DNA from: Desulfobacterales bacterium
Lineage (GTDB): Bacteria; Desulfobacterota; UBA8473
Direction: 5' to 3'
Length of the DNA: 40,567 nucleotides
Assembly (NCBI GenBank): GCA_016209225.1
Contig: JACQWO010000090.1
Span: 1-40,567, forward strand
Positions 1-8,857 of this stretch are shown piece by piece; within the stretch, counting starts at the first letter, position 1, and every line of letters begins with the position of its first letter. Below the pieces are notes generated by a model, which saw nothing but the letters and a program-made list of their open reading frames with translations, was not told where the DNA came from and ran no database searches. A program made the translations under genes and the position numbers.

Positions 1-284
1 GAATTTGTACTTTCATATCAATAGCTTATAGCATAAATCCCAGATAAAAACAACTAAAATCCACAACTTTCTTCAGTTTTCAAAGAACAGTATCAATATT
101 TACGCGGGTTTCATGCCGCATTTTTCAGGGGGAACTACTTAATTCTTCAAAATAGTTTGTTGTCTCATATTTGTAAGTGTAATAATATTAGCAAGTTAGC
201 CTAACCAGTCAGCCGTTAAGCAGTTGGTAGTATACTTGTTTTTCTGGGAAAACTCCGGTAATGTGGACATAGGAGGCGTGAAAG

Positions 285-434
285 ATGAATATCGAAATTG
301 ACCGTGAGGAAGATGGTTGGTGGATAGCCGAAATTCCCGATCTAGCCGGTGTGATGACCTACAGGCAGAGTCGTGAAGAAGCGATTTCAAAGGTTAAGGC
401 TTTGGCCTTGCGCGTGTTGGCTGATCGACGGTAG
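285..434 (+). pseudogene. HicB-like antitoxin, short or frameshifted
   Basis: ATG preceded by AGGAGGCGTG, an excellent ribosome site. The 49-residue product starts MNIEIDREEDGWWIAEIPDL and contains the REEAISKVKALALRVLADR helix typical of HicB-type antitoxins of about 65-75 residues. The usual C-terminal tail after LADR is missing. In another frame just downstream (about 438-482) the sequence reads EFSVEPVEKPWFFQ followed by a stop, which could be the displaced end of the gene, so one indel near 426-440 may have truncated it. No HicA toxin gene is visible next to it. Family membership is recognised from pattern only. It may be a real short antitoxin or a decayed one. Confidence 0.6.
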
Positions 435-510
435 GTGAGTTCAGTGTTGAGCCTGTAGAAAAACCCTGGTTTTTCCAATAATTACTTTATTAAACGGCAT
501 ATTTGCAGCG

Positions 511-834
511 TTAGCCTGCCTGTCGGGTCATCTGTTTAAGTTTGCTATATGTTTCTAAAGAGAAAAACTTTGATCTGAAAGGCACAAGAGAATTGTTATG
601 AAAGAGGGGCTCTCTGGCTATATCGAATCTCGATTCCTCAACAGCATCCTGCCAGAGGGCCGTCTGTGGGATAGGGGAATATTCGGCAAGAATGGGTTTT
701 GCCCCTGCCTCCCAGACAAATCTGATAGTATCTTCAACTTCTTCTGGTTTCTGACCGGGAAGTCCAATCATGTCTTTGCAGAGTAAACAGGAGAAGATTG
801 AGGGGCATTCCGGGCTGTGTTTTATCCTTGACAC
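511..834 (-). pseudogene. Radical SAM protein, C-terminal remnant
   Basis: The 107-residue reading frame holds MIGLPGQKPEEVEDTIRFV, then a stretch with YSPIPQTALW and EPLFHNNSLVP. This is the C-terminal third of B12-binding-domain radical SAM proteins: the strand after the GLPG turn, the substrate-side loop and the final helices. The Fe-S CxxxCxxC motif, SAM-binding core and any N-terminal domain are absent. The first ~18 residues do not look homologous and overlap a plus-strand promoter at 828-856. It is most simply a gene remnant, its 5' part lost, beside the hairpin element at 866-957. Confidence 0.65.
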
Positions 835-856
835 ACAACCATTTCTCCCCTATATT
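828..856 (+). promoter_or_regulatory. Sigma70-like promoter for the ABC exporter
   Basis: TTGACA at 828-833, a 17-base spacer, and TATATT at 851-856. It points at the ABC-2 exporter genes. The hairpin element at 866-957 lies between it and the first gene, so the transcript would carry that hairpin as its leader. Confidence 0.55.
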
Positions 857-865
857 CTCAAAGTT

Positions 866-957
866 TGAGGCAGCATAACCTACCGAGAGCTTTGAAGAAG
901 TACCCTTGAGAGCGAATTCATGCTGAAGCGAAAAGGGGTACTTCTTCAAAGCTCTCA
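866..957. repeat. Hairpin (MITE-like) element, short copy
   Basis: Inverted arms GAGAGCTTTGAAGAAGTACC (from about 874) and GGTACTTCTTCAAAGCTCTC (to about 957) enclose about 40 bases. The left flank CCTACCGAGAGC and the segments GAATTCAT and GCGAAAAGGGGTACTT all recur, inverted, in the longer element at 18200-18400. This looks like an internally deleted copy of that element. It encodes no protein. The reading frame of the ABC ATPase runs into it by chance. Confidence 0.7.
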
Positions 958-973
958 TCTAGAGAAAAAGCAG

Positions 974-1885
974 ATGGAGCATATTATAGAGGCAGAAGGT
1001 CTGAGAAAGACCTTCGGGGATCTGGTTGCGGTTGATGACATCTCCTTTAAAGTACTGCGTGGAGAATGCTTCGGCATATTGGGGCCTAATGGTGCCGGAA
1101 AAACATCAACGATTCGCATGATATACGGTTTTTCTCCCATGACCAGTGGTAGTTTAAAGGTTTTTGGTCTCGATATATCTAAAGGATTACGCCAAATCAA
1201 GTCTCATATTGGTGTTTGTCAACAGGAAAACAATCTGGATCCTGATTTGAGTGTTTTACAAAATCTGGAGGTCTACGCCCACTATTTCAACATTCCTCGA
1301 AAAGCAGCAGAAAAAAGAGCAAAAGAACTCTTAGCTTTTATGTCCCTAGGGCATAGAGAGAAGGCAAAAGTAACAGAACTATCCGGTGGAATGATGCGGA
1401 GGTTAGTCTTGGCTCGTTCCCTCATCAACAATCCGGACCTTTTGATTCTCGATGAACCCACAACAGGGCTGGACCCTCAATCACGGCACCAGGTTTGGGA
1501 AAGGCTGGAAGGGCTCAGGTCAAAAGGTCTTACCATCCTGTTGACCACCCACTATATGGATGAGGCTTCCCGCCTCTGTGATCGACTTGTTATCATGGAT
1601 CATGGCCGCATATTGGTCATGGGGGAACCATTCGAGCTTATCAGAAAACATATAGGTAGAAATGTCATCGAAGTCAACGCCCCCAGTAAAGAATTGCAGG
1701 CATTCATTCAATCTCAAAAACTAGAGTACGAGGATATCGGCCATCGCCTGATTATCTATTCTGAAGATAGTGACAATTTATTCCATAAGATCAGCGACAG
1801 CTACTGTAAGGATGGTTGCATCCTGCGAATGGCTACGCTGGAAGACGTCTTCTTAAAATTAACGGGCAGGGATCTGAGAGAATGA
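974..1885 (+). CDS. ABC-2 type exporter ATPase (NodI/DrrA-like)
   Basis: The 303-residue ATPase of an ABC-2 exporter, which powers the membrane protein encoded directly downstream. Walker A GPNGAGKTS (about residue 37), Q-loop in VCQQENNLDPDLSV, signature LSGGMMRRL, Walker B LLILDEPTTGLDP and the switch His in LLTTHYMDEA are all present, followed by the C-terminal extension usual in NodI/DrrA/CcmA-type ATPases. The frame stays open 18 codons upstream to 920, but that stretch is the repeat element, so ATG 974 (MEHIIEAEGL) is preferred despite a weak ribosome site. It overlaps the permease gene by four bases (ATGA). The substrate cannot be told; polyketide, polysaccharide or lipid exporters look alike. 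Confidence 0.92.
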   Translation: MEHIIEAEGLRKTFGDLVAVDDISFKVLRGECFGILGPNGAGKTSTIRMIYGFSPMTSGSLKVFGLDISKGLRQIKSHIGVCQQENNLDPDLSVLQNLEVYAHYFNIPRKAAEKRAKELLAFMSLGHREKAKVTELSGGMMRRLVLARSLINNPDLLILDEPTTGLDPQSRHQVWERLEGLRSKGLTILLTTHYMDEASRLCDRLVIMDHGRILVMGEPFELIRKHIGRNVIEVNAPSKELQAFIQSQKLEYEDIGHRLIIYSEDSDNLFHKISDSYCKDGCILRMATLEDVFLKLTGRDLRE

Positions 1886-2673
1886 TGGAAAGAATTTCCC
1901 AGAGAATCTCCAGACGATTTATTAGAGTATGGCAGAGAAATCTTACGGTTTATCGAAAGACATGGAAAATCAGTTTTCTTCCGCCTCTTCTGGAGCCCCT
2001 ATTTTATATATTGGCATTTGGGGTTGGCCTCGGGGTCTTGGTGGGAGAAATCCTTTTTGATAGCACTAAGGTCTCTTATGTTAGCTTTATTGCACCTGCA
2101 TTGATTGCCATCAACATAATGTACAATGCCTTCTTTGAGAATACCTATGTTTCTTTTGTGAGAATGTACTATCAAAAAACCTTCGACGCAATAATGGCAA
2201 CACCCTTATCACTTGAGGAGATTATTACAGGAGAAATTATCTGGGGGGCTACTAAATCCGTCATTGCCACATTGATTATGTTGGGAGTTATCAGCCTGTT
2301 CGGTCTAATTACATATCCTCAGGGTCTTTTAATCATACCTTTGGCTTTCCTGGGTGGTATTGCCTTTGGATCCATCGGCATGTTTTTCACAGGGATTGTG
2401 CCAACCATTGAGATATTTAATTTGCCTATATTCCTATTCATTACCCCCATGTTCCTCTTCAGCGGGACATTTTTCCCTGTTGAAAATTTACCATTTTGGG
2501 CGCAAAAACTTTCCATACTCTTTCCCCTTACCCACCTTGTCAATCTCACCCGATCCTTCAGTTTTGGGATTATAGATACCAAGCTGCTGTGGGATGTTGC
2601 CTATCTCTTCGTCTTTTGTCTCATATTTTTTCCGCTTGCCATCTTTGTAATGCACCGACGTTTGATTAAATGA
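1882..2673 (+). CDS. ABC-2 type exporter permease (NodJ-like)
   Basis: The 263-residue integral membrane subunit of the exporter. About six hydrophobic segments follow a basic N-terminus (ISQRISRRFIRVWQRNL). The region VSFVRMYYQKTFDAIMATPL followed by LEEIITGEI is the conserved cytoplasmic stretch of ABC-2 permeases, and FLFSGTFFPVENLPFWAQ is the classic motif before the penultimate helix. The start at 1882 overlaps the ATPase stop codon, implying translational coupling. ATG 1885 is an equally possible start. With the ATPase it would form a 2+2 exporter. Confidence 0.9.
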   Translation: MMERISQRISRRFIRVWQRNLTVYRKTWKISFLPPLLEPLFYILAFGVGLGVLVGEILFDSTKVSYVSFIAPALIAINIMYNAFFENTYVSFVRMYYQKTFDAIMATPLSLEEIITGEIIWGATKSVIATLIMLGVISLFGLITYPQGLLIIPLAFLGGIAFGSIGMFFTGIVPTIEIFNLPIFLFITPMFLFSGTFFPVENLPFWAQKLSILFPLTHLVNLTRSFSFGIIDTKLLWDVAYLFVFCLIFFPLAIFVMHRRLIK

Positions 2674-2842
2674 TGTTCTTCTCCCAGTTCAACTTCTCCT
2701 ATATCTGCCTAAGTTTCTTGAATTCTCCGGCTTTAATATAACCCAAATCATTCCACCCGAACCCTCGACTCCTTGATCCCTTGAATCCTTTTCGTCGACC
2801 GACTCTTTGGGAGATGAATATTAAATGATAATCGTTTTTTGA

Positions 2843-2871
2843 TTGACAAATGATAGATGAAATACTATTAA
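2843..2871 (+). promoter_or_regulatory. Promoter of first binding-protein gene
   Basis: TTGACA at 2843-2848, a 17-base spacer and TATTAA at 2866-2871, upstream of the gene starting at 2957. The intergenic stretch 2674-2956 holds nothing else recognisable. Confidence 0.5.
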
Positions 2872-2956
2872 TTTTCCTAAGTCTATACAAGAGCTTTAAA
2901 GGCAGTTTTATCAAGATAACCTGGTATCTTAACCCAAAACAGAAAGGAGACAAGAA

Positions 2957-4192
2957 GTGAGTAAAAGAGCATCTTTTAAGAAGTGTACTCATTTGTTTTT
3001 AATTGGCATAGGAACTTTAATCCTAACCCTCAGTTTCAGCCAGGCATCTTTCTCGGAGACTGTAAGGGGAGTGACAGATACAACTGTAAAGATTGGTATG
3101 ATTGCAGATATGACGGGTCCTATAGCCTCTGTTACCGCTATATTGGGGGAGGCCACCAGAAACTACACCCGTTACATCAACGATAGAGGCGGAATCCATG
3201 GAAGAAAGGTTATAAGCCTTGTTGAAGACGACCATTATTCTATTCCATTAGGTATTGCCGCTTTCAAAAAGTTGGTCTTCAAAGATGGGGTATTTGCACT
3301 GATGGGGCCATATCATACCGCATCGATAAAGTCCCTCTTTGGTCAAATGGAAAAGCTCAAGATTCCGAATATCGCTTTTCTTCCTCAACCAAGCATGGTT
3401 AACCCCATAAAAAGGTATATGTTTACAACGGGCGAATTCTACGATGATGATTTTGGAGTGATATTCGAGTATATCATGAATGAATTGAAACCCAAGGATA
3501 TGAAAATAGCATTCGTTACATTCGATGGTGAGTCAGGGAAGGAGGTCTTTGACTCTTTGAAGAAATGGACTCAGTTTTTTAACTACAAAGACCCCATTCA
3601 AAGAGAGATCATTCCAATGGGGGCAATGGAGGCATCTTCGCAAGTGATGTCGATAAAGCGAAAAGAAATCACTCACATATTGCTCCACCACTCCGTGTCT
3701 GGTGGAGCTCTTCTCCTCAGGGAACTCAGAAAATTTGGGCTTAAGACTCCCGTCTTTGCAGACCTACTGTCTTGTTCAGAAGATACGGTCAAATTGGCTG
3801 GAGATGCATCAAAGAACTACATCGGAGCCCATGGCGCCAGTTCGTGGTACGATGACACTCCAGGAATGAAGAATGTTCGGGAGATTACTTTGAAATACCA
3901 TCCTGGCACCGACAAGCCGTGGCGATCCAAATACTACACAGCAGGATGGATTGTAATGACGCTGCTTCATGAAGGGATGGCAAGGGCAGGAAAAAATCTT
4001 ACTCCTGATTCATTTGTACAGGCATTAGAGAGCATCAAGGATTTTGATACCCAGGGGTTGTGCGGTTCTGTTACGTTTTCGCCAACAGATCACAAAGGCT
4101 TCAGTTCTGTTAAACTCTTCAAGGCTGATCCAGGAAGTGGAAAACTTGTCCCTATCACCGACTGGAGGAATCCGCCGAAGTTTAACGAATAG
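2957..4192 (+). CDS. Periplasmic substrate-binding protein (LivK-like), copy 1
   Basis: A 411-residue type I periplasmic binding protein of the Peripla_BP_6 class, normally the solute receptor of a branched-chain amino acid/organic acid ABC importer. GTG start 14 bases after AAAGGAGA. Residues 1-33 form a signal peptide ending near SQASFSE. The mature N-terminus ETVRGVTDTTVKIGMIADMT and the domain-bridging SSWYDDTPGM and YHPGTDKPW are shared by the other copies in the window. The C-terminus GKLVPITDWRNPP is also a family hallmark. No permease or ATPase is adjacent, so it either serves a transporter encoded elsewhere or acts in sensing. The ligand is unknown. It is clearly paralogous to the next gene. 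Confidence 0.9.
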   Translation: MSKRASFKKCTHLFLIGIGTLILTLSFSQASFSETVRGVTDTTVKIGMIADMTGPIASVTAILGEATRNYTRYINDRGGIHGRKVISLVEDDHYSIPLGIAAFKKLVFKDGVFALMGPYHTASIKSLFGQMEKLKIPNIAFLPQPSMVNPIKRYMFTTGEFYDDDFGVIFEYIMNELKPKDMKIAFVTFDGESGKEVFDSLKKWTQFFNYKDPIQREIIPMGAMEASSQVMSIKRKEITHILLHHSVSGGALLLRELRKFGLKTPVFADLLSCSEDTVKLAGDASKNYIGAHGASSWYDDTPGMKNVREITLKYHPGTDKPWRSKYYTAGWIVMTLLHEGMARAGKNLTPDSFVQALESIKDFDTQGLCGSVTFSPTDHKGFSSVKLFKADPGSGKLVPITDWRNPPKFNE

Positions 4193-4567
4193 AACAGAAA
4201 GGTAGAAGAAACGGCTTAGGAGTCGTGACAAATTAACCTTTACATTTGGAAATGGTTTGCCATTATGGTTTAGTCCCATTCACTGTGGAACTCGTCTCAA
4301 AAACCCCCGAATCTCGAAATCGTGAACCCGAACTTTTTCGGGGCTTCCCTTTGATCTCCACTCTCGCCCGGTATTTCTAAAATCACCTACGAATTCTTTC
4401 TTCTTGGTGTCAACGGATATAACAGATTGCCTGAGATTTTGAAATTCTTTGACTCTCATGTGGCTATGCTCAAACTTGGTGTTGCAGTCCGGATGGGCAG
4501 GGTGATTTGTTTGGGAAATTCGTTTATTTTTTCAAATGTAACAATGTCAAGACAAAGGAGAAGAGTA
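4193..4567. other. 375-base intergenic stretch with a small hairpin
   Basis: There is no gene here. The long open frame ahead of copy 2 (from 4427) has no signal-peptide character. A short hairpin CCCGAA/TTCGGG lies at 4327-4342 without a T-run, so it is not a convincing terminator. Nothing else is recognisable. Confidence 0.4.
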
Positions 4568-5779
4568 ATGGAAACAAAAGGAAAGTTGTTTTTAGTAACT
4601 ATTTTAGCATCAATCTTTATCTCTTTCAGCAGCCTTTGCGGATACGCGGAAGATGTGAGGGGTGTTACGGATACAATGATAAAGATCGGGGGCATATTGG
4701 ACCAAACAGGGCCTGTTGCAGGGGATATAACGATACCGGCAACCGAGGGCTTCAGAAATTACATGAGCCATGTCAACGATAAGGGCGGAATATTCGGAAG
4801 GAAAATAAAGGTGATAATTGAGGATGACCGCTATTCCATACCTACCTGTATAGCTGCCTTTAAGAAGCTTCTCTTCAAAGATGAGATATTTGCCCTATTT
4901 GGGCCTGCCAACACAGGGGGGGCAAGGGCACTCTTTGGACAGATAGAAAAACTGAAGGTTCCAAACTTGACTGGAGCCCCTGATGAGGCTCAGGTGAATC
5001 CGTTAAAAAGGCATATATTTATGCCCTTCAATACCTACCACGATCAGTTTGGGGTGATCTTAGATTATATTGTAAATGATCTCAAAGCCAAGAAGATCGA
5101 TGTAACATTTGTATATTTCGACGCAGAGTCGGGCAAGGTAGCCCTTGCATCTGTCCGGAGATGGGCCAAGTTTTTCAACTTTAGCTTCAACACCGAGATA
5201 ATAAACATGGGTGCCCTTGATGCTGCTTCCCAGGTAATGAGTATCAAAAGGAATAATCCAACCCATATCCTAATACACCATGGTTCTCCTGGCACTGTCG
5301 CGTTACTCAGAGATTTAAGGAAATTTGGTCTTAACACCCCTGTTTATGGAGACATGATAACATGTACGGAAGATACAGTGAGAATGGGAGGCAGTGCATC
5401 GAAGAATTATATAGGTGCTCATCCCGTCTCCTCCTGGTACGATGACGGAAAGGACGTGGAGGAGATGCGAAGGATCACTCTCAAGTATAAGCCTGGCACT
5501 GAGATGCCATATCGCAACAAGATACATACCCTAGGCTGGATCGTAGCTACCAGTCTTTGTGAAGGACTAAAAAGGGCTGGAAGATATCTGAGTATTGAGG
5601 AATTTGTAACGGCCATGGAAAGTATAAGAGATATGGATACCGGAGGGCTTTCCTGTCCGATCAGTTTTTCCCCCACCAACCATCAAGGGATGCATCATAC
5701 AAAGCTTTACAGAGCCGACCCTGAAAGCGGGAAACTTGTCCCAATTACGGATTGGAGAAAAACTCCCGAAATAAAATGA
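4568..5779 (+). CDS. Periplasmic substrate-binding protein (LivK-like), copy 2
   Basis: A 403-residue paralogue of the preceding gene. The frame is open from 4427, but ATG 4568 has AAAGGAG just upstream and begins a proper signal peptide (METKGKLFLVTILASIF, cleavage near GYA/ED), so it is the start. The mature protein opens with DVRGVTDTMIKIGG and keeps SSWYDDGKDVEEMRRITL, KPGTEMPYRN, PISFSPTNHQG and KLVPITDWRK. It is most similar by eye to copy 1, sharing long blocks such as the IPxxIAAFKKL and SQVMSIKR regions, so the two arose by tandem duplication. No transporter membrane genes accompany it. Confidence 0.9.
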   Translation: METKGKLFLVTILASIFISFSSLCGYAEDVRGVTDTMIKIGGILDQTGPVAGDITIPATEGFRNYMSHVNDKGGIFGRKIKVIIEDDRYSIPTCIAAFKKLLFKDEIFALFGPANTGGARALFGQIEKLKVPNLTGAPDEAQVNPLKRHIFMPFNTYHDQFGVILDYIVNDLKAKKIDVTFVYFDAESGKVALASVRRWAKFFNFSFNTEIINMGALDAASQVMSIKRNNPTHILIHHGSPGTVALLRDLRKFGLNTPVYGDMITCTEDTVRMGGSASKNYIGAHPVSSWYDDGKDVEEMRRITLKYKPGTEMPYRNKIHTLGWIVATSLCEGLKRAGRYLSIEEFVTAMESIRDMDTGGLSCPISFSPTNHQGMHHTKLYRADPESGKLVPITDWRKTPEIK

Positions 5780-5843
5780 ACCTTATATTATTAACTGAAT
5801 CCTTGAAAAGCTCTTAGGTGATTAGATTACTACTCGGGCATTC

Positions 5844-7052
5844 TTAATCTGATTTCCTCCATCCGGTTAAAGCTATATATTTTCCAGCATCTGGGTTGGC
5901 TTTGTAAATCTTTGATGCATTCGCGCCTCTATGGCTCTTCGAGCTGAATGTAATAGGGGCAAGAAGCCCACCAGTATCATAATCCTTAAGACCTTCTAGA
6001 GCTTTTATCAAAGCGTCTTCATCCAGGTTCCTGCCTGCCCTTTTTAACCCTTCAGCAAAAACGAGTACATAGCCCCACCCGTAACCAAATCCTGTACCCC
6101 TATAAGGCTTTTCTGTTCCTGGAAAGTATTTCAATGTAACTTTTCTCATGTTTTCTACCCCGGGGCCTTCGCCATACCAGGGAGATATGGGGTGTATTAC
6201 ATAAGCCTGACTTGCAGCGTCACCAATCTCATTCAGACCCTCAGCAAGCATCGCCCCCCAGCTATTAAACACCGGTATCTTTAACCCAAACTTCTTTAAT
6301 TCTCTTACTAATGTAACTGCTGTTGGGGTAATCGTCCCGATATGCATTATGCAATTAACTCCATTCTTCTTCAAGTTCATCACCTGCGAACTGGCATCTA
6401 CTGCACCTGCCATCAGTATCTCTTTTGTCACAGGTTCTATATTATACTCCTTTAATCTCGGAAGCGCAGCCCCCAGATCGACTTTGCCGGCCTCGGTATC
6501 CGGATATACTATGCCAATTCGGGGATTCTTCAATTTATAGTCTTTAATTATATAGTCTATAAGAGTTCTTATTTGCCCTTCATAGAGATCACAGACAATA
6601 AATATGTATTCTTTATGGGGTTTAACGGCTAGTTCACTGAATACCATTGACATAGTCGGCAATTTGTCCTTCTGAAATCTCCCCACCAACGAAGGGAGAA
6701 AGCTCGCAGAACCAGGGCCGAACAGTGCAAATATCTCATCTTTATAAATCAGTTTCTTATATGCTGAAATGGCGGCGGGAATCGAATAGCGATCATCCTC
6801 TGCAATAACCTTTAACTTCCTTCCATTAACACCTCCCTGGTCATTAATATATCTGGCGGAAGTCTTAATCCCAGTAACTATCGGCAATGTAACCATGGCA
6901 GCAGGGCCTGTGTGATCACATATAACACCTATCTTTATTAAGTTGTCTGATACGCCCCTCACCTCTTTTGCCTGGCTGCTGTTGGTATTAGTGAAAAAAA
7001 AGATACTTGCCAACAATACAATTACTAAAAACAAACTTTTATTCACCTTCAT
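5844..7052 (-). CDS. Periplasmic substrate-binding protein (LivK-like), copy 3
   Basis: A 402-residue binding protein on the minus strand. The frame extends to 7124, but ATG 7052 follows AAAGGGA and starts a signal peptide (MKVNKSLFLVIVLLASIFFF, cleavage near SQA/KE). Mature start EVRGVSDNLIKIGVICDHTG, hinge region ISPWYGEGPGVENMRKVTL, YFPGTEKPYR and C-terminus KYIALTGWRKSD. It is more diverged than copies 1 and 2. The gene stands last in the minus-strand array, separated from folC by a repeat element. A separate transcription unit is likely. Confidence 0.88.
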   Translation of the reverse strand: MKVNKSLFLVIVLLASIFFFTNTNSSQAKEVRGVSDNLIKIGVICDHTGPAAMVTLPIVTGIKTSARYINDQGGVNGRKLKVIAEDDRYSIPAAISAYKKLIYKDEIFALFGPGSASFLPSLVGRFQKDKLPTMSMVFSELAVKPHKEYIFIVCDLYEGQIRTLIDYIIKDYKLKNPRIGIVYPDTEAGKVDLGAALPRLKEYNIEPVTKEILMAGAVDASSQVMNLKKNGVNCIMHIGTITPTAVTLVRELKKFGLKIPVFNSWGAMLAEGLNEIGDAASQAYVIHPISPWYGEGPGVENMRKVTLKYFPGTEKPYRGTGFGYGWGYVLVFAEGLKRAGRNLDEDALIKALEGLKDYDTGGLLAPITFSSKSHRGANASKIYKANPDAGKYIALTGWRKSD

Positions 7053-7192
7053 TATCAATTCCCTTTCTGCTAAAAAATTTACCCAGTAGGGCACTTCCCT
7101 CTGTGGGCTATCTTCAATTTTCATATCTAACTAAACAATAATCCATAAAAAAGTCAAGAGAAAAGTCAAGCAAATAGGAGACACACGTAGTT

Positions 7193-7394
7193 AGTTCGCA
7201 CTAAAAAATGAAAAATTTCCTTTGGAGCGAACATGAGCAGGATTTTTTGGGGCACCCATCTTGGCGAAGCTGAAGATAAGCATTTTCAGGTGTTTGAGCC
7301 TTAAGGGCGAGTTTCTGAAAATGCCTGAAGCGAGTCATAGATGGGCAAAAAACCTGAACCAGAGAGCGGAAAAGGGAATTTTTCAGTGTGAACT
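7193..7394. repeat. Hairpin (MITE-like) element, second type of ends
   Basis: The ends are inverted: AGTTCGCACT at 7193-7202 and AGTGTGAACT at 7385-7394, with further complementarity inside (GAAAAATTTCC near 7209 and GGAATTTTTC near 7375). The core at about 7241-7352 matches, inverted, the core of the element at 18200-18388, for example GATTTTTTGGGG, TGTTTGAGCC and GATGGGC. The open frame at 7261-7446 is inside it and is not a gene. The rest of the 474-base gap between 7052 and 7527 holds nothing recognisable. Confidence 0.7.
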
Positions 7395-7526
7395 AGTTAG
7401 TAGGGTAAAAAAGGATCAATTGAGTGCGTTGATGCCATTTGTGTAGAATTTAAGGGCAGAGAAACCAAGATCATCCTTCCTGGATCTAATGACGAGTTCA
7501 AAGTAACCTTGTGTCCTATTATCTAG

Positions 7527-8816
7527 TCAAAGAGAGTGGGGAACAAACAGCTCCCTTGCCTCCCCTACCGTAAATATAGAGCCTGTTACACAGACCATGT
7601 CTTCTCTTTGAGCCAGAGAAATGGCAAGGGATACGGCTTCTTTGACATCACCGACTATTTCAGCTTCTTTATGGTATTTTTTAACCTCCTCATAGAGAAT
7701 CTGGGGAGAGGCTGACCTATCCATCTTGGGTTCAGTAAGCACTATCTTATCCGCCAAAGGAGCCAATCTTGAGATGATAGACTTGAAATCCTTGTCCAGC
7801 ATTATCCCTAATACCAAAAATAACCTGTTAAAAGAAAAAATCCCATTAGATATTGCATCCCTGAGGGTCTTTATCCCAGCAGGGTTATGGGCACAATCCA
7901 AAACAACCAGGGGATCTCTACCAACAACCTCCAGCCTTCCCGGCCAGTATGTATTCTCCAATCCCTTATAAATGGCTTCATCTTCTATCTCAAAACCCTT
8001 TTCTTTCAGTACCTCAATAGCCCCCAAAGCAGTAACGGCATTGGTAATCTGATGCCTTCCCAAAAGATTCAATCTTAAACCTGAATATCTACTTTTCAAC
8101 CCGGAGTAATTAAATCTCCCATTAACTGTTCCTCTCCCTCTAAAATCCTTGCCAACTCTATAGAGAGCAGCCCCATCCTGCAGGCACTTTTCCTGAATGG
8201 AGGCAAAAACAGAGGGCTGAGTCACTCCGGTAATGACAATGCCACCCTTCTTAATAATCCCTGCCTTCTCGAAGGCAATCTCATGAATCGTTTTCCCAAG
8301 GTAATGCTGATGATCCATAGATACATTGGTAATAATAGAGACCAGAGGGTCAACCACGTTGGTAGAGTCAAATCTTCCACCCATCCCCACTTCCAGAACA
8401 GCAAAATCAACACCCTGTTCCAGGAAGTAAAGCATAGCTATAGCTGTGGTAAATTCAAAGAAGGTGATATCAAGGGCAAGATCAGTGCCCTCAATCTTCT
8501 GATAAATAAAGTCCGTTAGTTCAGCAACTCTGCTTTCAGATATCTCATGATTATTTATCTTGATTCTTTCGGTAAAGTTCACTAAATGGGGAGAGGTGTA
8601 AAGACCCACCTTGAACCCGGCTTTATCCAAAACAGAAGAAACCATAGCAGCAACCGAGCCCTTGCCATTGGTTCCCCCCACATGAATACTCTTTAATCCT
8701 CTTTGAGGATTATCCAATAAGACTAACAGACGGGATATGTTTGCAAGCCCAAGCTTTATCCCTGATGCCTGGAGACTATAGAGGTATTCAATAGACTTGT
8801 TGTAGGATTGAAACAT
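7527..8816 (-). CDS. folC: Folylpolyglutamate/dihydrofolate synthase
   Basis: A 429-residue Mur-ligase-type enzyme of the cytoplasm that adds glutamate to folates and, in bifunctional forms, to dihydropteroate. The P-loop GGTNGKGSVAAM is near residue 48, followed by TSPHLVNFTERI, the VLEVGMGGRFDSTNVV Mur ligase core, FEKAGIIKKG, and the C-terminal-domain motif VVLDCAHNPAG. ATG 8816 has AAGGTG upstream. A TTG five codons earlier is possible. It lies 41 bases after the upstream mutase gene on the same strand and may be co-transcribed. Length is normal. Polyglutamylation of folates fits an anaerobe using C1 metabolism, but the gene is common in all bacteria. Confidence 0.93.
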   Translation of the reverse strand: MFQSYNKSIEYLYSLQASGIKLGLANISRLLVLLDNPQRGLKSIHVGGTNGKGSVAAMVSSVLDKAGFKVGLYTSPHLVNFTERIKINNHEISESRVAELTDFIYQKIEGTDLALDITFFEFTTAIAMLYFLEQGVDFAVLEVGMGGRFDSTNVVDPLVSIITNVSMDHQHYLGKTIHEIAFEKAGIIKKGGIVITGVTQPSVFASIQEKCLQDGAALYRVGKDFRGRGTVNGRFNYSGLKSRYSGLRLNLLGRHQITNAVTALGAIEVLKEKGFEIEDEAIYKGLENTYWPGRLEVVGRDPLVVLDCAHNPAGIKTLRDAISNGIFSFNRLFLVLGIMLDKDFKSIISRLAPLADKIVLTEPKMDRSASPQILYEEVKKYHKEAEIVGDVKEAVSLAISLAQREDMVCVTGSIFTVGEARELFVPHSL

Positions 8817-8857
8817 TTTGCACCTTATCAAGTTAGTTGCCTCGCAACAAACCTGTA

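Noticed and set aside
4327-4342. Rho-independent terminator
   Set aside because: The stem is only six base pairs and no T-run follows on either strand.
7261-7446. 61-residue plus-strand frame
   Set aside because: Lies within the hairpin element whose core also occurs, non-coding, at 18200-18388.
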